Shown here piece after piece: positions 1 to 12,189 of a DNA stretch of 64,000 bases; position 1 is the first letter of the stretch, and each line of letters opens with the position of its first letter. Position numbers and translations under genes: made by a program. A model generated the notes under the pieces. That model had not been told where the DNA came from. It saw only the letters and a program-made list of their open reading frames with translations, and ran no database searches. This DNA is from Hemileia vastatrix (taxonomy: Eukaryota > Basidiomycota > Pucciniomycetes > Pucciniales > Zaghouaniaceae): contig JASXTE010000001.1 in the NCBI GenBank assembly GCA_030280995.1, positions 21,146,106-21,210,105 on the forward strand, given 5' to 3'.

Positions 1-391
1 TTCTTTTTATTTTTAAGGTTTTTTGAACTAATTCCATCTGATAATTTATTAAACACTTCATCTTGAACAACAATGACAAAATGAACCTGTATAATATATT
101 GAGGTTTGTATCCATTACTGATAATTGCAACAACAATGTCCTTTTCACTATAAGTTAATTACTTGATATTTTATGGTAATGAATCAAGATGATATTTTTT
201 TTACATATTGTAGTTTCTAAGTAAGACAGTTTCTCAAAAAAACCAAAGAAGGCTTCAAAAATTTTTTTCTTTAAAATTAAATGTTGTTTTTGATAAGAAT
301 TTTCCTTCTTATTTGAAATTATAAGCTTCACTTTGAAAAATGGTTTGGAAGATGATGAGAGTGACAAGGACTTTGACATTATTCCAGACAT
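1..391 (-). pseudogene. TET/JBP-like dioxygenase gene, N-terminal part
   Basis: The minus-strand frame starts at 391 with MSGIMSKS and is clearly homologous to the start at 44290 of the second copy (both share SNKK and QKQ blocks, then an EAFFG segment). After a stop near 155 the homology continues to the window edge in broken frames (ISNGYKPQ, QDEVFNKLSD). Only the region upstream of the catalytic domain is visible here. The dioxygenase assignment is therefore borrowed from the second copy, where the HxD motif can be read. The role would be oxidation of a DNA base by a transposon-borne enzyme, which is inferred only. Confidence 0.6.
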
Positions 392-480
392 TTTGTTGAT
401 ATTTTTGAATCTATATATTTTTTGAAATATGATAAATATAAAATAGAAAAAAAGAAGGAAAAATTAATGATTATTTTTGC

Positions 481-1200
481 ATTTTTTTCTACCTTAATCC
501 CCCAATCTCACCTTTTTTGATGTCCTCAATATCCCCCCTAATATCCCCTTTTTGATATCCTTGACCCCTGTTTTTGTCCTCTTTGGCATCCTCAAAATCC
601 CTCTCTTTTCCCCTTTGGTATCCTCAAAACACCCCCTTTTCCCCTTTTGGTGTCTGAAACACCCCCTTATATCTCCTTAGGTGTCTTAGACATGACCCCT
701 TACCGCCCTTTCATCTCCTAAAAACCCCCTCTCCCCATGTATCCCAGCCCCTAATTGCTCCACCCTTAATTACTTAGAAGTTTACTAGCAAACTTCTAAT
801 TTAATGAAAAATTGTAATTTTTTTTTCATTAACTTAGCAAATTGATAACAATTTTCTAGGCTAATGAACAGTTTTACCCAATTGTTCATTAACTTAGAAA
901 TTAGTTAGCAAATCACTAAGTATTGAAGGGGGGGTAGGAACAATTAGGGGCTGAGATAGGTGGGGATGGGGGGTTTTCAGGAGACTAAATGGAGAAAAAA
1001 GGGCATTCCTGAGGGTGCCTAAAGGGGGGAAATAAAGGGGGGGTCTTGAGGACACCTAAGAGGGAGAAAGTGGGGGTGTTGAGAATACCAAAAGGAGCAA
1101 AAGGGGGATTGAGGTGGACAAGGAGGGGAAAAAGGGGGGAATGAGGATACCAAGGAGAAGGGAAAGGTAGGATAAATATCAGGTCAAGAAGGGATAAAGA
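481..1200. repeat. Pyrimidine/purine inverted minisatellite inside Harbinger copy 1
   Basis: Positions 481-720 are a degenerate array of roughly 25-30-nt units of the type CCCCTTTGGTATCCTCAAAA. Positions 900-1200 carry the complementary purine-rich units (GGGG..TTGAGGACACC). The two arms are separated by an AT-rich block with repeats of the form TTCATTAACTTAGCAAATT. The same arrangement recurs at 43440-44160 between the same two genes, so it is a fixed internal component of the transposon. No coding potential is evident; chance frames through the tract are low complexity. Confidence 0.75.
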
Positions 1201-1259
1201 GGGGATGAAAGAGAATAAAAAAAGAGAGAAAAGGGAGAGAAAGAATATAAAAAAGTGTT

Positions 1260-1707
1260 AATTTAAACTTGAAAACCAAAAAAAGAACCATTTACAAAAA
1301 AAAAAAAAAAAAAAAAACAGAAATCAAAAAAGAAATCAAAAAATAATTAATAAAATGACTTACCTGGAAGTATAAGATGAGAAAATTAATGAAACCAAAT
1401 TGTTTGAGGGATTCTTGAGGAGAGGAGGAAAAGGAAATGAGGGATGAATGAAAAAAGAAACTGTGAAAAATTATGCAATTTCATGTTGAGCTGGTGAATG
1501 AAAAAAATTAGAAATCCAAAAAAGAGATATTTACTGTATATTCAAAATAAAAATGAATATTCATAGAAAAAACACCAACCCAAGTGAATAAATCAAACAA
1601 TTTGAACATTTGAAGAGTATGAAAAAAAATGTAAAGGGTTGTGTTTCAAAATGTTGGAGGGTGATTGGCATAATGACAGAGCATATGCCAGTGGAAAGAA
1701 TGTTTTA
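1260..1707 (-). other. 3' flank of the transposase gene in Harbinger copy 1
   Basis: AT-rich sequence with an A-run at 1298-1317. It includes a segment conserved in the second copy (around 43270-43380) with a splice-like CCAGGTAAGTCA motif, suggesting a spliced 3' region of the transposase transcript. No independent gene is seen. Confidence 0.4.
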
Positions 1708-2891
1708 TTATTCAAGAGAGGGGAGAGCTGGTGTGGGTTTGGGATCCTCTTCTTCATAAAGATCATTCCACTCATCCTTTAAATCAGCTAGGATATTTTG
1801 GAGTATAAATCAAGTCATTATCCAATGATTTGCAGTTTTGATATCCAATTTTTTTTGAAATTGAATTCTGAGTTCCCAGAGACTAGAAACTTTTCCCTTC
1901 AAAATACCAATAGCATTTTCAATTTATACTCTTGATTGTGCAAGATGATAATTAAAAGTTGTTATTGGGTCATTTTCTATATTTGCACCTTGGAAAGCAG
2001 GTATAATATACTCATAACTTGCATATGCTGAGTCTGCAAGGAGTTACTGAGATTCATCAAAGTATGAGTCAGGATTTTGAGAGATCCTCATTCTTTGGAA
2101 GACAGAAGAGTCATAACATGAGTCAGGGCAGCCACTATAAAAAGCAATGAACTTCTTATTGACATCACACACAAGTTGAACAGAAATAGAGTATCTAGAA
2201 AGAAGATAAAAAGTTAGTACATAAATGAAGAGAAATTTGAGAACTTTTTGAAAAAACCATTTTTTGAAATAAAAATAATGGTTGCCATCATGAGCAGGCT
2301 TTTGGCTCAATGGTATAGTTGTGCCATCAAAAAAAATCCACATAGCCAGGGAAACCATCAGCTTGTTTACTTGAGAGGATACAAGTCACTGTTGTGGAGT
2401 TGGCCAAGCAAGTGGTTGAGACTTGAGAGAAAGGATAGCAATCATGAAGCGCTCAGTGTATAATATGAAAGTACCATATTGTATTTTAAAGAGATTATCT
2501 AAATGTCTTAAAGCAGCACCATTTACATTTGAACCAAAGCAACATAGTGCAACAGCAAGTTGAAGGCAGGATTATGCCGTTTTTTATTGGAATTATTATG
2601 GAAGATAGAATAATTGGAGATGACTTGAGAAAGTTTCAAAAAGGAATCAGGGGGAGTTCAAAAAAGTTCTGTGAAGTATAAATGAGAAATTTCAAGAATT
2701 GAGGCAAGATCATATCTGGGATCATGATAAATATTTTTCCCCTTTGGGATGATGTAACACTTTTTGGAAAGAAAAGTATTATAAGATAAAGTGTCTTCCA
2801 AACCAGAGTCAGAATCATAGTCAGATGCTAAAGTTAAAGTGATATCATTCATAGCTGAGTGAATTTTATTCCTAGTAGAGAGGTTCTTCAT
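1708..2891 (-). pseudogene. HARBI1-like DDE transposase, broken frames
   Basis: This is the DNA-cleaving and joining enzyme of PIF/Harbinger elements (DDE_4 endonuclease superfamily). The start at 2891 reads MKNLSTRNK, and the N-terminal part runs to about 2660. The catalytic core is readable in separate frames: FFDGTTIPLSQKP (first Asp, GAT at 2326-2328), YSGCPDSCYDSS (second acidic region, about 2120-2140), LLADSAYAS near 2000-2035, and IENAIGILKG (catalytic Glu, about 1920). The last follows an in-frame TAA where a Gln is plausible. The frame ends at TAA 1708-1710. All three catalytic motifs survive, but stops and shifts make it a pseudogene unless some gaps are introns. The 42-kb copy has lost the Glu part, so this is the more complete transposase in the window. 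Confidence 0.85.
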
Positions 2892-3274
2892 TATTGTTGG
2901 TAGAAGGTTTAGGTGATGAGTGGGAAGTGGGAATTCCTTACCAAATGAGCAGGTGGAGTGTGTAGATAGAAAAAAAATGTTATGTTTTTTCCACCAAAAT
3001 TAATTTGTATAGAGTGAAAAGACACATAAGGATGGAATCTGCATTTATATTTCATGAAACTTGCTTTAAAATAAACCATGGTTGTGATGAGTTTGGGATC
3101 AGGAATTAGGAACAGAAATCAAGGTATAAGAGGTGAGATAATGCATTATTGTGCAATCCTTATCCACTAGCACTGGAAATAGTTGATAAGTATCTTCTGC
3201 AATTAAAAATGTATGATCCTGGCTGAAAAAATTCCTGATCCCTAATTTCAGATCCCTAAAGATTGATACACCCT
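2892..3274 (-). other. Subterminal region and TIR of Harbinger copy 1
   Basis: Contains the 5' leader of the transposase and a degenerate copy of the hairpin seen in the MITEs (CTTATCCACTAGCACTGG on the plus strand near 3160). The terminal repeat ends at 3274. No other gene is seen. Confidence 0.65.
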
Positions 3275-3334
3275 ATTAAGGACATGATCATATGCAGCCC
3301 TTTTCTCTCCCCCAAATATCTTCCCATGACCACC

Positions 3335-4706
3335 TGTTTCAGCCTTTATATCCCCAGGACTAAGTAAGAAGTACTAATAATTTATTTTAAACACATGGAC
3401 TATACATGGGAACAATAAATAAAAGTACACAAGTTGTATACATAAGTAAAAATTATGATAAAATACAATATATGCCATTATAACACCTTATATACACGCA
3501 TATATCCACCTTTTATAAGTCTTATGTACTTAATATTAAGTTAGAATATTTTAGGGTAGTCTTAAGGTCCTTAAATATAAGGCTACATAATTTTTAAGTA
3601 GAATTAAAGCTGTTGTTTTCATTGTATTATGTGAAAACAAGAAATGTGCTTTAAATCACTTAAAAGTTGACTATATGTGCTATAAATTTAATAATATTAA
3701 AAATACGCTTTAACAGATCAACTTTTCTTAATTAGGACCATTAATTTGGCTACTCAAATGCATAAAAATAACACTTTTCAAATTTGGTGTTTTTTATGCC
3801 AGAAATGGCTTCTGTGTACTGGCAACATACTGCCTGCATTTTTCCCCTGTGAATAGCTTCATTTTTAGCAAAATTAGATTTTTCACACTATAATTACCCC
3901 ACATTCTACACCCACTGTGGGGAAACATGCTAAAATAGGCAACAGGCACTTATTTAGTGTCCTTGCTTAATTATATATGCACTAATTTCATTAATAACCT
4001 CAATCTTGGCACTTTAATTCACTACCACGGTTAAATTTTCTTAAATCAGTCAAGGATTTACTCATGCAAGTGCCTGCCAAGGACTGCGTGTAGTTACCCT
4101 ACATTTCATGCCCTTTTTTTGGGTTTTTAGGTGGTTTCTCAGTCAAATTTGGTTTTTTTTGAATGGGTATTTCATGTAGAATAATGTCATGATTAGCCCC
4201 AAAATTTCTACTGTTAATCCCTCTTATTATTAAGTAATATTTAATCTTCATTTTTCCTTTTTAGTCTTTTATTTTAATGTATAATATGCATATATACCCT
4301 TTTTTGCTTATTCTTTATTTTTGATGGATTATCCCTATTACTACAGGATTTTGGCAGGTGATATCATTCTAATTATGTTTCTGGACATGTCTATTAGCTG
4401 GAATGAGGTGTCATTAACTGGGTATATAGATTTTAAATAAAGGGGGTCATTGGGGAAGTAATTGTGTATAAAAGGAGGGGGTTTTTGGTCTTGTTTCTAC
4501 ATTCTTGATCATCACAATTAAACATGTAACCAATAAAATTACAATACATATCAATAGTACTTATAAAGTCTTTGAATAGTATCTGAATTTATTAAATCTA
4601 TTTTTTACCAACTTTAAGATTGTAAGCTATATATAATTAGTGAGATTAAAATTACTGAGACCCTTATATTGAGTTATATTTTAATACTTATTGGATTTGT
4701 ACTACA
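3335..4706 (+). repeat. LTR (first of two adjacent direct repeats)
   Basis: Begins TGTTTCAGCC and ends ACTACA, followed by GTATT. It is collinear over its whole length with 4712-6115, with scattered substitutions. A core-promoter-like GTGTATAAAAGG lies near 4464, and a transcript-start-like region follows, as expected near the U3/R boundary of an LTR. The opening TGTCAGCC-type end and the CCAGGACT segment resemble the LTR of the gypsy element at 61905. No internal coding region is attached on either side. Confidence 0.7.
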
Positions 4707-4711
4707 GTATT

Positions 4712-6115
4712 TGTCAGCCTGTATATCCCCAGGACTGAGTAAAAAGTACTTATAAGTTATGTTAAACACATGAACTAGACATGGGAATAATAAATAAGAG
4801 TACACAAAAAGTATACATAAGTAAAATTATGATAATACACAAAAAAATGCCATTATAACACCTTATATACACGCATATATCCACCTTTTATAGGTCTTAT
4901 GTACTTAATATTAAGTTGGAATATGTTAGGGTAATCTTAAGAACCTTAAGTATAAGGCTACATAATTTTTAAGTACACTTAAAGCTGTTATATTCATTGT
5001 TTTATGCAAAAAACAAGAAATGCGCTTTATTTCACTTAAAAGTTGACTATATGCGCTATAAAGTTGAGAATATCAAAATTGCGCTTTGACAGATCAATTG
5101 GGCTCATTTAGGACTATTGATTTGGCTATTTAAATGCATAAAAATAACAATTTTCAAATTTGGTGTTTTTTATGCCAGAAATGGCTTCTGTGTACTGGCC
5201 ACATACTGCCTGCTTTTTTCCCGTGTGAATAGCTTCATTTTTAGCAAAGTTAGCTTTTTCACACTATAAGTACCCCACATTCTACGCCCACTGTGGAGAA
5301 ACACACTAAAATAGGCGACAGGCGCTTATTTAGTGTCGTAGCTTAATTAATAATGCATTGACCTTGTTTATATGCACTAATTTCATTAATAACCTCACTC
5401 TTGGCACTTTCTTTCATCACCACGCTTAAATTCGCCTAATTTTAGTCAAGGATTTACCCGTGCAAGCGCCTGCCAAGAACTGCATGTAGTTACCCCACAT
5501 CTCACGCTCTTTTTTAAGCTTTTGGGTGGTTTCTCAGTCAATTTTGGTTATTTTTGAATGGGAATTTCACGTAGTATAATGTCAGGATTAGCCCCATTAT
5601 TTCTACAGTCAATCCCCCTTATTATTAAGCTATTATTAACCTTAAAAAGTCTCCATTAGTCTTTAATATTATTGTTTTATACGCATATACTCTCTTTTTG
5701 TCTTTTTCTTTAATTTTGATGGATTTCCCTTATTATTACAGGATTTTGGCGGTTGTTACTCTTCTAATTATGTCATGGGTTAGGGCATGTCTATTAGTTG
5801 TTTAGAGGCGCCATTAACTGTGTATTGGGTGGTACATCAAGGGAATCATTGGGGAACTCAGTGTGTATAAAAGAAGGAGGTTTTTGGGTTGTATTTCTTC
5901 ATTCTTTATCATTACAATTTAACCAATATAACCAAATCAATTACAATACATATCAATTAGTACTTTTATAAGACTTTTGAATAGTATCTGAATTTATATA
6001 ATCTATTTTTCTACCAACTATAAAGATTGTAAGCCATATATAAGAATAGTGAGAATTATATTACTGAGACCTTTATATTTGATTATATTTTACAACTTAG
6101 TGGATTAAAACTACA
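4712..6115 (+). repeat. LTR (second direct repeat), flanked by GTATT on both sides
   Basis: Begins TGTCAGCCTG and ends ACTACA. GTATT precedes it at 4707-4711 and follows it at 6116-6120, which is a perfect 5-bp target duplication for a solo LTR. A GTGTATAAAAG promoter-like box lies near 5864. The sequence is collinear with 3335-4706. Either it is a solo LTR inserted exactly at the edge of an older LTR, or it is the product of unequal recombination. Confidence 0.75.
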
Positions 6116-6116
6116 G

Positions 6117-6284
6117 TATTCATATAGGACCATTAAAATCTTCTAGACAACTGACTATTCAAGCTAGTTCACGTCCTTGTACTTGACATTAGCCTGACAG
6201 TATTCATATAGGACCATTTAAATATTCTAGACAACTGACCATTCAATCTAGTTCACATATCTGTACTTGACCTCAGCCTGACAG
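6117..6284. repeat. Two tandem 84-bp units
   Basis: Units 6117-6200 and 6201-6284 both begin TATTCATATAGGACCATT and end CCTGACAG, with about ten differences. The solo LTR target GTATT coincides with the start of the first unit, so the LTR probably landed at a unit junction. Confidence 0.85.
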
Positions 6285-6324
6285 TTTAACAGTGACATCA
6301 CCCACCTACTGGTATCCCAGCCAT

Positions 6325-8840
6325 AATTTTTAATTTTTAATTTTTAATTTTTAATTTTTAATTTTTAATTTTTAATTTTTAATTTTTAATTTTTAATTTT
6401 TAATTTTTAATTTTTAATTTTTAATTTTTAATTTTTAATTTTTAATTTTTAATTTTTAATTTTTAATTTTTAATTTTTAATTTTTGATTTTTAATTTTTA
6501 ATTTTTAATTTTTAATTTTTAATTTTTAATTTTTAATTTTTAATTTTTAATTTTTAATTTTTAATTTTTAATTTTTAATTTTTAATTTTTAATTTTTAAT
6601 TTTTAATTTTTAATTTTTAATTTTTAATTTTTAATTTTTAATTTTTAATTTTTAATTTTTAATTTTTAATTTTTAATTTTTAATTTTTAATTTTTAATTT
6701 TTAATTTTTAATTTTTAATTTTTAATTTTTAATTTTTAATTTTTAATTTTTAATTTTTAATTTTTAATTTTTAATTTTTAATTTTTAATTTCTAATTTTT
6801 AATTTTTAATTTTTAATTTTTAATTTTTAATTTTTAATTTTTAATTTTTAATTTTTAATTTTTAATTTTTAATTTTTAATTTTTAATTTTTAATTTTTAA
6901 TTTTTAATTTTTAATTTTTAATTTTTAATTTTTAATTTTTAATTTTTAATTTCTAATTTTTAATTTTTAATTTTTAATTTTTAATTTTTAATTTTTAATT
7001 TTTAATTTTTAATTTTTAATTTTTAATTTTTAATTTTTAATTTTTAATTTTTAATTTTTAATTTTTGATTTTTAATTTTTAATTTTTAATTTTTAATTTT
7101 TAATTTTTAATTTTTAATTTTTAATTTTTAATTTTTAATTTTTAATTTTTAATTTTTAATTTTTAATTTTTAATTTTTAATTTTTAATTTTTAATTTTTA
7201 ATTTTTAATTTTTAATTTTTAATTTTTAATTTTTAATTTTTAATTTTTAATTTTTAATTTTTAATTTTTAATTTTTAATTTTTAATTTTTAATTTTTTGT
7301 TTTTTATTTTTTATTTTTTATTTTTAATTTTTAATTTTTAATTTTTAATTTTTAATTTTTAATTTTTAATATTTAATTTTTTATTTTTTTATTTTTTATT
7401 TTTATTTTTTACTTTTTATTTTTTATTTTTTATTTTTTATTTTTTATTTTTTATTTTTTATTTTTTATTTTTTATTTTTTATTTTTTATTTTTTATTTTT
7501 TATTTTTTATTTTTTATTTTTTATTTTTTATTTTTTATTTTTTATTTTTTATTTTTTATTTTTTATTTTTTATTTTTTATTTTTTATTTTTTATTTTTTA
7601 TTTTTTATTTTTTATTTTTTATTTTTTATTTTTTATTTTTTATTTTTTATTTTTTATTTTTTATTTTTTATTTTTTATTTTTTATTTTTTATTTTTTATT
7701 TTTTATTTTTTATTTTTTATTTTTTATTTTTTATTTTTTATTTTTTATTTTTTATTTTTTATTTTTTATTTTTTATTTTTTATTTTTTATTTTTTATTTT
7801 TTATTTTTTATTTTTTATTTTTTATTTTTTATTTTTTATTTTTTATTTTTTATTTTTTATTTTTTATTTTTTATTTTTTATTTTTTATTTTTTATTTTTT
7901 ATTTTTTATTTTTTATTTTTTATTTTTTATTTTTTATTTTTTATTTTTTATTTTTTATTTTTTATTTTTTATTTTTTATTTTTTATTTTTTATTTTTTAT
8001 TTTTTATTTTTTATTTTTTATTTTTTATTTTTTATTTTTTATTTTTTATTTTTTATTTTTTATTTTTTATTTTTTATTTTTTATTTTTTATTTTTTATTT
8101 TTTATTTTTTATTTTTTATTTTTTATTTTTTATTTTTTATTTTTTATTTTTTATTTTTTATTTTTTATTTTTTATTTTTTATTTTTTATTTTTTATTTTT
8201 TATTTTTTATTTTTTATTTTTTATTTTTTATTTTTTATTTTTTATTTTTTATTTTTTATTTTTTATTTTTTATTTTTTATTTTTTATTTTTTATTTTTTA
8301 TTTTTTATTTTTTATTTTTTATTTTTTATTTTTTATTTTTTATTTTTTATTTTTTATTTTTTATTTTTTATTTTTTATTTTTTATTTTTTATTTTTTATT
8401 TTTTATTTTTTATTTTTTATTTTTTATTTTTTATTTTTTATTTTTTATTTTTTGTTTTTTATTTTTTATTTTTTATTTTTTATTTTTTATTTTTTATTTT
8501 TTATTTTTTATTTTTTATTTTTTATTTTTTATTTTTTATTTTTTATTTTTTATTTTTTATTTTTTATTTTTTATTTTTTATTTTTTATTTTTTATTTTTT
8601 ATTTTTTATTTTTTATTTTTTATTTTTTATTTTTTTCTATTTCTTATTTTTTATTATTTATTTTGTTTTTTGTTTTTTGTTTTTTGTTTTTTGTTTTTTG
8701 TTTTTTGTTTTTTGTTTTTTGTTTTTTGTTTTTTGTTTTTTGTTTTTTGTTTTTTGTTTTTTGTTTTTTGTTTTTTGTTTTTTGTTTTTTGTTTTTTGTT
8801 TTTTGTTTTTTGGTTTTTGGTTTTTGATTTTTGATTTTTG
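6325..8840. repeat. 2.5-kb heptanucleotide array with block-wise variant switching
   Basis: Nearly the whole stretch has a 7-bp period. Block 1 (6325 to about 7290) is AATTTTT with rare single changes. A short mixed zone follows. Block 2 (about 7385-8630) is ATTTTTT. Block 3 (about 8664-8809) is GTTTTTT. The array then ends in a few GGTTTTT and GATTTTT units. Only the first two bases of the unit vary between blocks. Frames through it (for example 8452-8841) are repeat translations, not genes. Confidence 0.95.
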
Positions 8841-9932
8841 ATTTTGTTTTTTTTTGTATTTCCTTTTTCCCTTTTCCTTTTTTTAATTTATATTTATATT
8901 TATATTTTTTATATTTGTTTTTTTTGTATTTATATATTTTTGGTTTTTTAAAGTTTAGAAACTCAAAAATGAGCAATGTTGCTTCAGGGTAGAAGTGATA
9001 TCACCTGTGACTGTCCTACCCAGTGTAGCCTGCCTGGGAGAAATTTTATTTAATAAAAAATAAATCAAATTAAAAATTTTAAAAATGTGATGTCTGAGTA
9101 GCAGCAACATCACCTGTTCATCTTAAAATTAAAAAAATGTGAGTGAATATTCTCCATGTCTCACAGACCTAGGAGTGATTTTGAAAGATTAAAAATATTT
9201 AGAAATAATATAAATAGGAAACAAATAACACAAATAATCCTCTTTACTTTCCCCCTCATTGTTGTTCTATTTGTCCTATTTTTCAAAATAATCAATAATT
9301 TGTTTAAAATAAACCTGATTCTTTAATTTTACAATGTAGCAGGTCTGCACATGCTAGCCATTTTTTAAAAATATTTTTTCATCTGTCTCTCTCTCTTTGT
9401 ATATAATGGTGGTGACCAAGAAATCAACGTTTAAATCCTATAGTAATGGAGAATTAAAATATCCAGGTGAAGTCTTGAAGTATTATGCTATTTATGCCAA
9501 TTTTCTTTACAATAAAAAGATTTCTTTTTGATTAAAGTGATATTTACTTCAATTTATAAAAACTCTAATTTTGAATACATATCTTAAGCAATTTTTTTCT
9601 CCTTTTTGTTTATATTAACTCTTGTTTTTTTCTTTTTCATTTTATTTTGAATTTCCTATAGAACCTATAACATGGAAATTTTTATAAAAATTTATTAAGT
9701 AAGTTTATATATCAGAAATAATTATTTATATTTTTTCCTGAATTTTTAAATTAAATTAAAACATTGGACAACTGGAAGAAGAATGGGAAAAGAAATATCT
9801 ATTCAGAATCTATTAAAAAAGTGAGGCTGTTTGTGCAGATATAGGTTAAAAATCAGCACAGATGTATTATTAGGAACCAAAATTTTTGAGGGGTAAAAAA
9901 TTTAGAGATGGGCCTTTAACAACCCCAAAATA
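8841..9932. other. AT-rich intergenic stretch
   Basis: No supported gene or RNA. Two near-copies of a phrase with GTGATATCACCTGTGACTG / AGCAACATCACCTG occur at about 8985-9020 and 9090-9120. The rest is A/T-rich with no frame longer than about 60 codons. Confidence 0.5.
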
Positions 9933-10175
9933 TTGAATCCTAAGACTCAGAAGCCATACCTTAGTAACAGGATCTATAGAATTTTCAAACCTGGGGCAAT
10001 GTTTCTTGGTCAGAAAGGTGAATTAATGCTACCAGTTATCATCAAATCATATACTCTTGAAGAATTAAGGAGTCTTGAAAAGTTAGATGATGTCAAATTA
10101 GCAGCCAATACTTCAAATCACTGGAAAACAAAATTACTGTTAATAGGTCTCTGTCATGCTTCATGTGACATTTGA
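9933..10175 (+). CDS. Unrecognised 80-aa open frame
   Basis: A frame from ATG 9933 to TGA encodes an 80-residue, fairly basic, non-repetitive protein with a central KSYTLEELRSLEKLDD segment that could be a short helix. I do not recognise a family. Its composition is less biased than that of chance frames nearby, so it may be a fragment of an older gene or element. There is no clear promoter or intron context, and the surroundings are transposon debris. It could equally be spurious. Confidence 0.2.
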   Translation: MNPKTQKPYLSNRIYRIFKPGAMFLGQKGELMLPVIIKSYTLEELRSLEKLDDVKLAANTSNHWKTKLLLIGLCHASCDI

Positions 10176-10985
10176 AGTAAAAGTCAATCTTTTTATTCCA
10201 TAATCCAGTACTCGAATCCATATGTAAAGCACAGAAGCAACATATACATAGCAACTTCCTTTTCCCTTTGTGTCTCTCAATTTTACCAGGATAGAACCCA
10301 TGCTATCTAAACCTTAAATCCAAATTAATCAATCATATGCTTACACTTTCCAATCTTAAGAGATTGTGTGGTGTATTAATGCTATGGTCAATGGTATATT
10401 CTAAATGTGGGTTATTGTTTATATGAGGGTAATTAAAGGTCTGTGAGTAGGAATAGGAGTATTTTCAAAGGATCTGTGGGTTATATCATGGGTCAGTGAT
10501 AAAGTAAGGGTGGTTTATTAAAGAGGTCAATGTGAGGTGGAGTTATCTATATAATTGGGTCAATTTGGTTTGACATTCCTTAAAATTAAAATATAATATT
10601 GCTGTGATAGTAGTTGAATTAATATAAAGCTATTATTGTTTCTTACCTTTCTTTATAATCAATTTCATTCAATCTCAAATTCCAAAAATCTTCCTCTGAT
10701 TGTTAAGTTCCAACCCTTTGTGAGATTAACCTGAATATTTAGTGTCTCTTTAAAATTACATTATTATTCACCTTGAAATTATCTCAAAGTAGTATGAATT
10801 TATCTTCAAAATATCTTCAAACCATTTCCTTGAAGTAGTCCTCAATTATCTTTTCTAATCTCACTTACTCAGGAACATCCTTGACCATCTGCATAGGCTG
10901 TCTGGTGACAGTATAATTTAATTCTCAGTAGTTCTCATTTTTAATTTGCACTACTACATATTTTCAGGCGCTAAACCTAAATGTC
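10176..10985. other. Non-coding stretch upstream of gypsy-A
   Basis: No gene is seen. It may contain the decayed 5' LTR and leader of the downstream gypsy element (a TTTTCAGGCGCT splice-acceptor-like or leader end lies near 10970), but I could not find a matching 3' LTR to define it. Confidence 0.35.
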
Positions 10986-11189
10986 AACCATTCAAAGAAC
11001 TCCTACTATGGGCTCTACTACTAGAGCTTGGAAAGGGGATAGACAACCAGTATTGCAACCTATTTTCACACTCACTCTCTTGAACCTCTCAGATTAAGAA
11101 ACGGGAACACTCAATTCAATCTGTGGAGGACATTCCTTAGGATTTTGAAGATTCTAGTGAAGAAGAAGGAAAGGACACTATTCACAGGC

Positions 11190-12150
11190 ACCATCATCCC
11201 CAGATACCAACCCTTTGGTCCAAACTTCCAATCCTGGACCAACCACTACATTGGAAGAATTCATAAAACTATTAGTAAAATTAATTTCAAATCCTGCTCC
11301 TTTTGAGGGCTCTAAATTCATAACTCCCTTGATAAAATCTATGGATAAATTTGATGTAGAAAATCCTAAAAGATTGTGACCTTTTTTGAAAGCTTGAAAA
11401 TTATTGTTTCATAATGACCCTCAAACCTTTAATACCAATTACTCCAAGGTAATTTATTCCTTGTCATTCTTATCTGGAAAAGCATTTCAATGGTTTGAAC
11501 CATATTTGCCCATGCTTTATTCTACAGAAACCCATTTGCTCATTAATAATTGGGAGGAATTTAAAGATAAACTCTTCACATTGTTTGGTGATCCCAATGA
11601 GACAAATAACACGGAAATTTAATTATGTTTCCTTTGCATGAATAATAATGGAAAATATTCTGAGTACATCTCAAATTTCAGGGCTCTAAAAACTTGAGTA
11701 GGTTGGAATGATTCAGCTTTAAAGTATCATTTCAAAAAGGGACTCCTACAGAGGATTCTGGACCAATTAAATCTTCATGGTCAAAAAATTACAGCTTAAA
11801 TGGACTTTATAGATAGGGCCATTGAACTTGATAGTGTTCATCAGGGCCATTTCAACAAAGACACCATTCTCATAAATCTCACAGTTCAAATTTTAAATTG
11901 GGACCTTCTTCAAATCATCCTCAACAAACTCAATCATCATTGACTCAAGAGGCTCAATCCAAAAGCTCAACCCCAGACAATACCAGTAAGTTATTGGACC
12001 CAAAAGTGGAATTAAAGGAATATTAGAAGAAAAGAAAAGCAGATAACGGGTTGTGTATGTATTTTGGGAGTGAACACAAGTTGGATGAATGTGCTAAATT
12101 AAAGGATAGAGAAGGTAATGGTTCCAAGTTAAAAAAATAGTGAATACCAT
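11190..12150 (+). pseudogene. gag: gypsy-A Gag remnant with zinc-knuckle trace
   Basis: The frame around 11404-11622 contains a capsid-like retrotransposon Gag segment (FLSGKAFQWFEPYL ... NNWEEFKDKLFTLFGDPNE). This is followed after a stop by further Gag helices (NGKYSEYISNFRAL, FKKGLLQRILDQL). Near 12040-12110 a GLCMYFGSEHKLDECAKL segment resembles a CCHC knuckle with the second Cys replaced. Gag would form the particle and bind element RNA. Several in-frame stops show it is non-functional. Confidence 0.75.
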
Positions 12151-12189
12151 ACTTGTCTACAAATAAAACTATTTTATCTCTCCCAGTGC

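Larger units (their letters stand above)
1..3274 (-). mobile_element. PIF/Harbinger-like DNA transposon, copy 1 (5' part, cut by window edge)
   Basis: A terminal inverted repeat ends at 3274 (3251-3274). On the minus strand it reads AGGGTGTATCAATC, matching the ends of the 42-kb copy and of the two MITEs. Reading leftwards the order is TIR, DDE transposase (2891-1708), a purine/pyrimidine minisatellite (about 1200-480), then the start of a TET/JBP-like gene (391 to beyond 1). The same order occurs in the copy at 42002-47679 in opposite orientation, so this is one family and not a chance neighbourhood. The other end lies outside the window. The transposase carries stops and shifts, so the copy looks inactive. 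PIF/Harbinger assignment rests on the transposase family and on the 3-bp target duplications of the related MITEs. Confidence 0.85.

Noticed and set aside
6117..6284. CRISPR-like direct repeats
   Set aside because: Only two units without spacers, in a eukaryotic context; a simple tandem duplication.
6325..8840. Heptamer array as a telomere
   Set aside because: The unit lacks the G-run of telomere repeats, the array is internal, and transposons lie on both sides.
8452..8976. Open frames on both strands across the T-rich array
   Set aside because: Translations of a 7-bp repeat; no stop simply because of the unit sequence.
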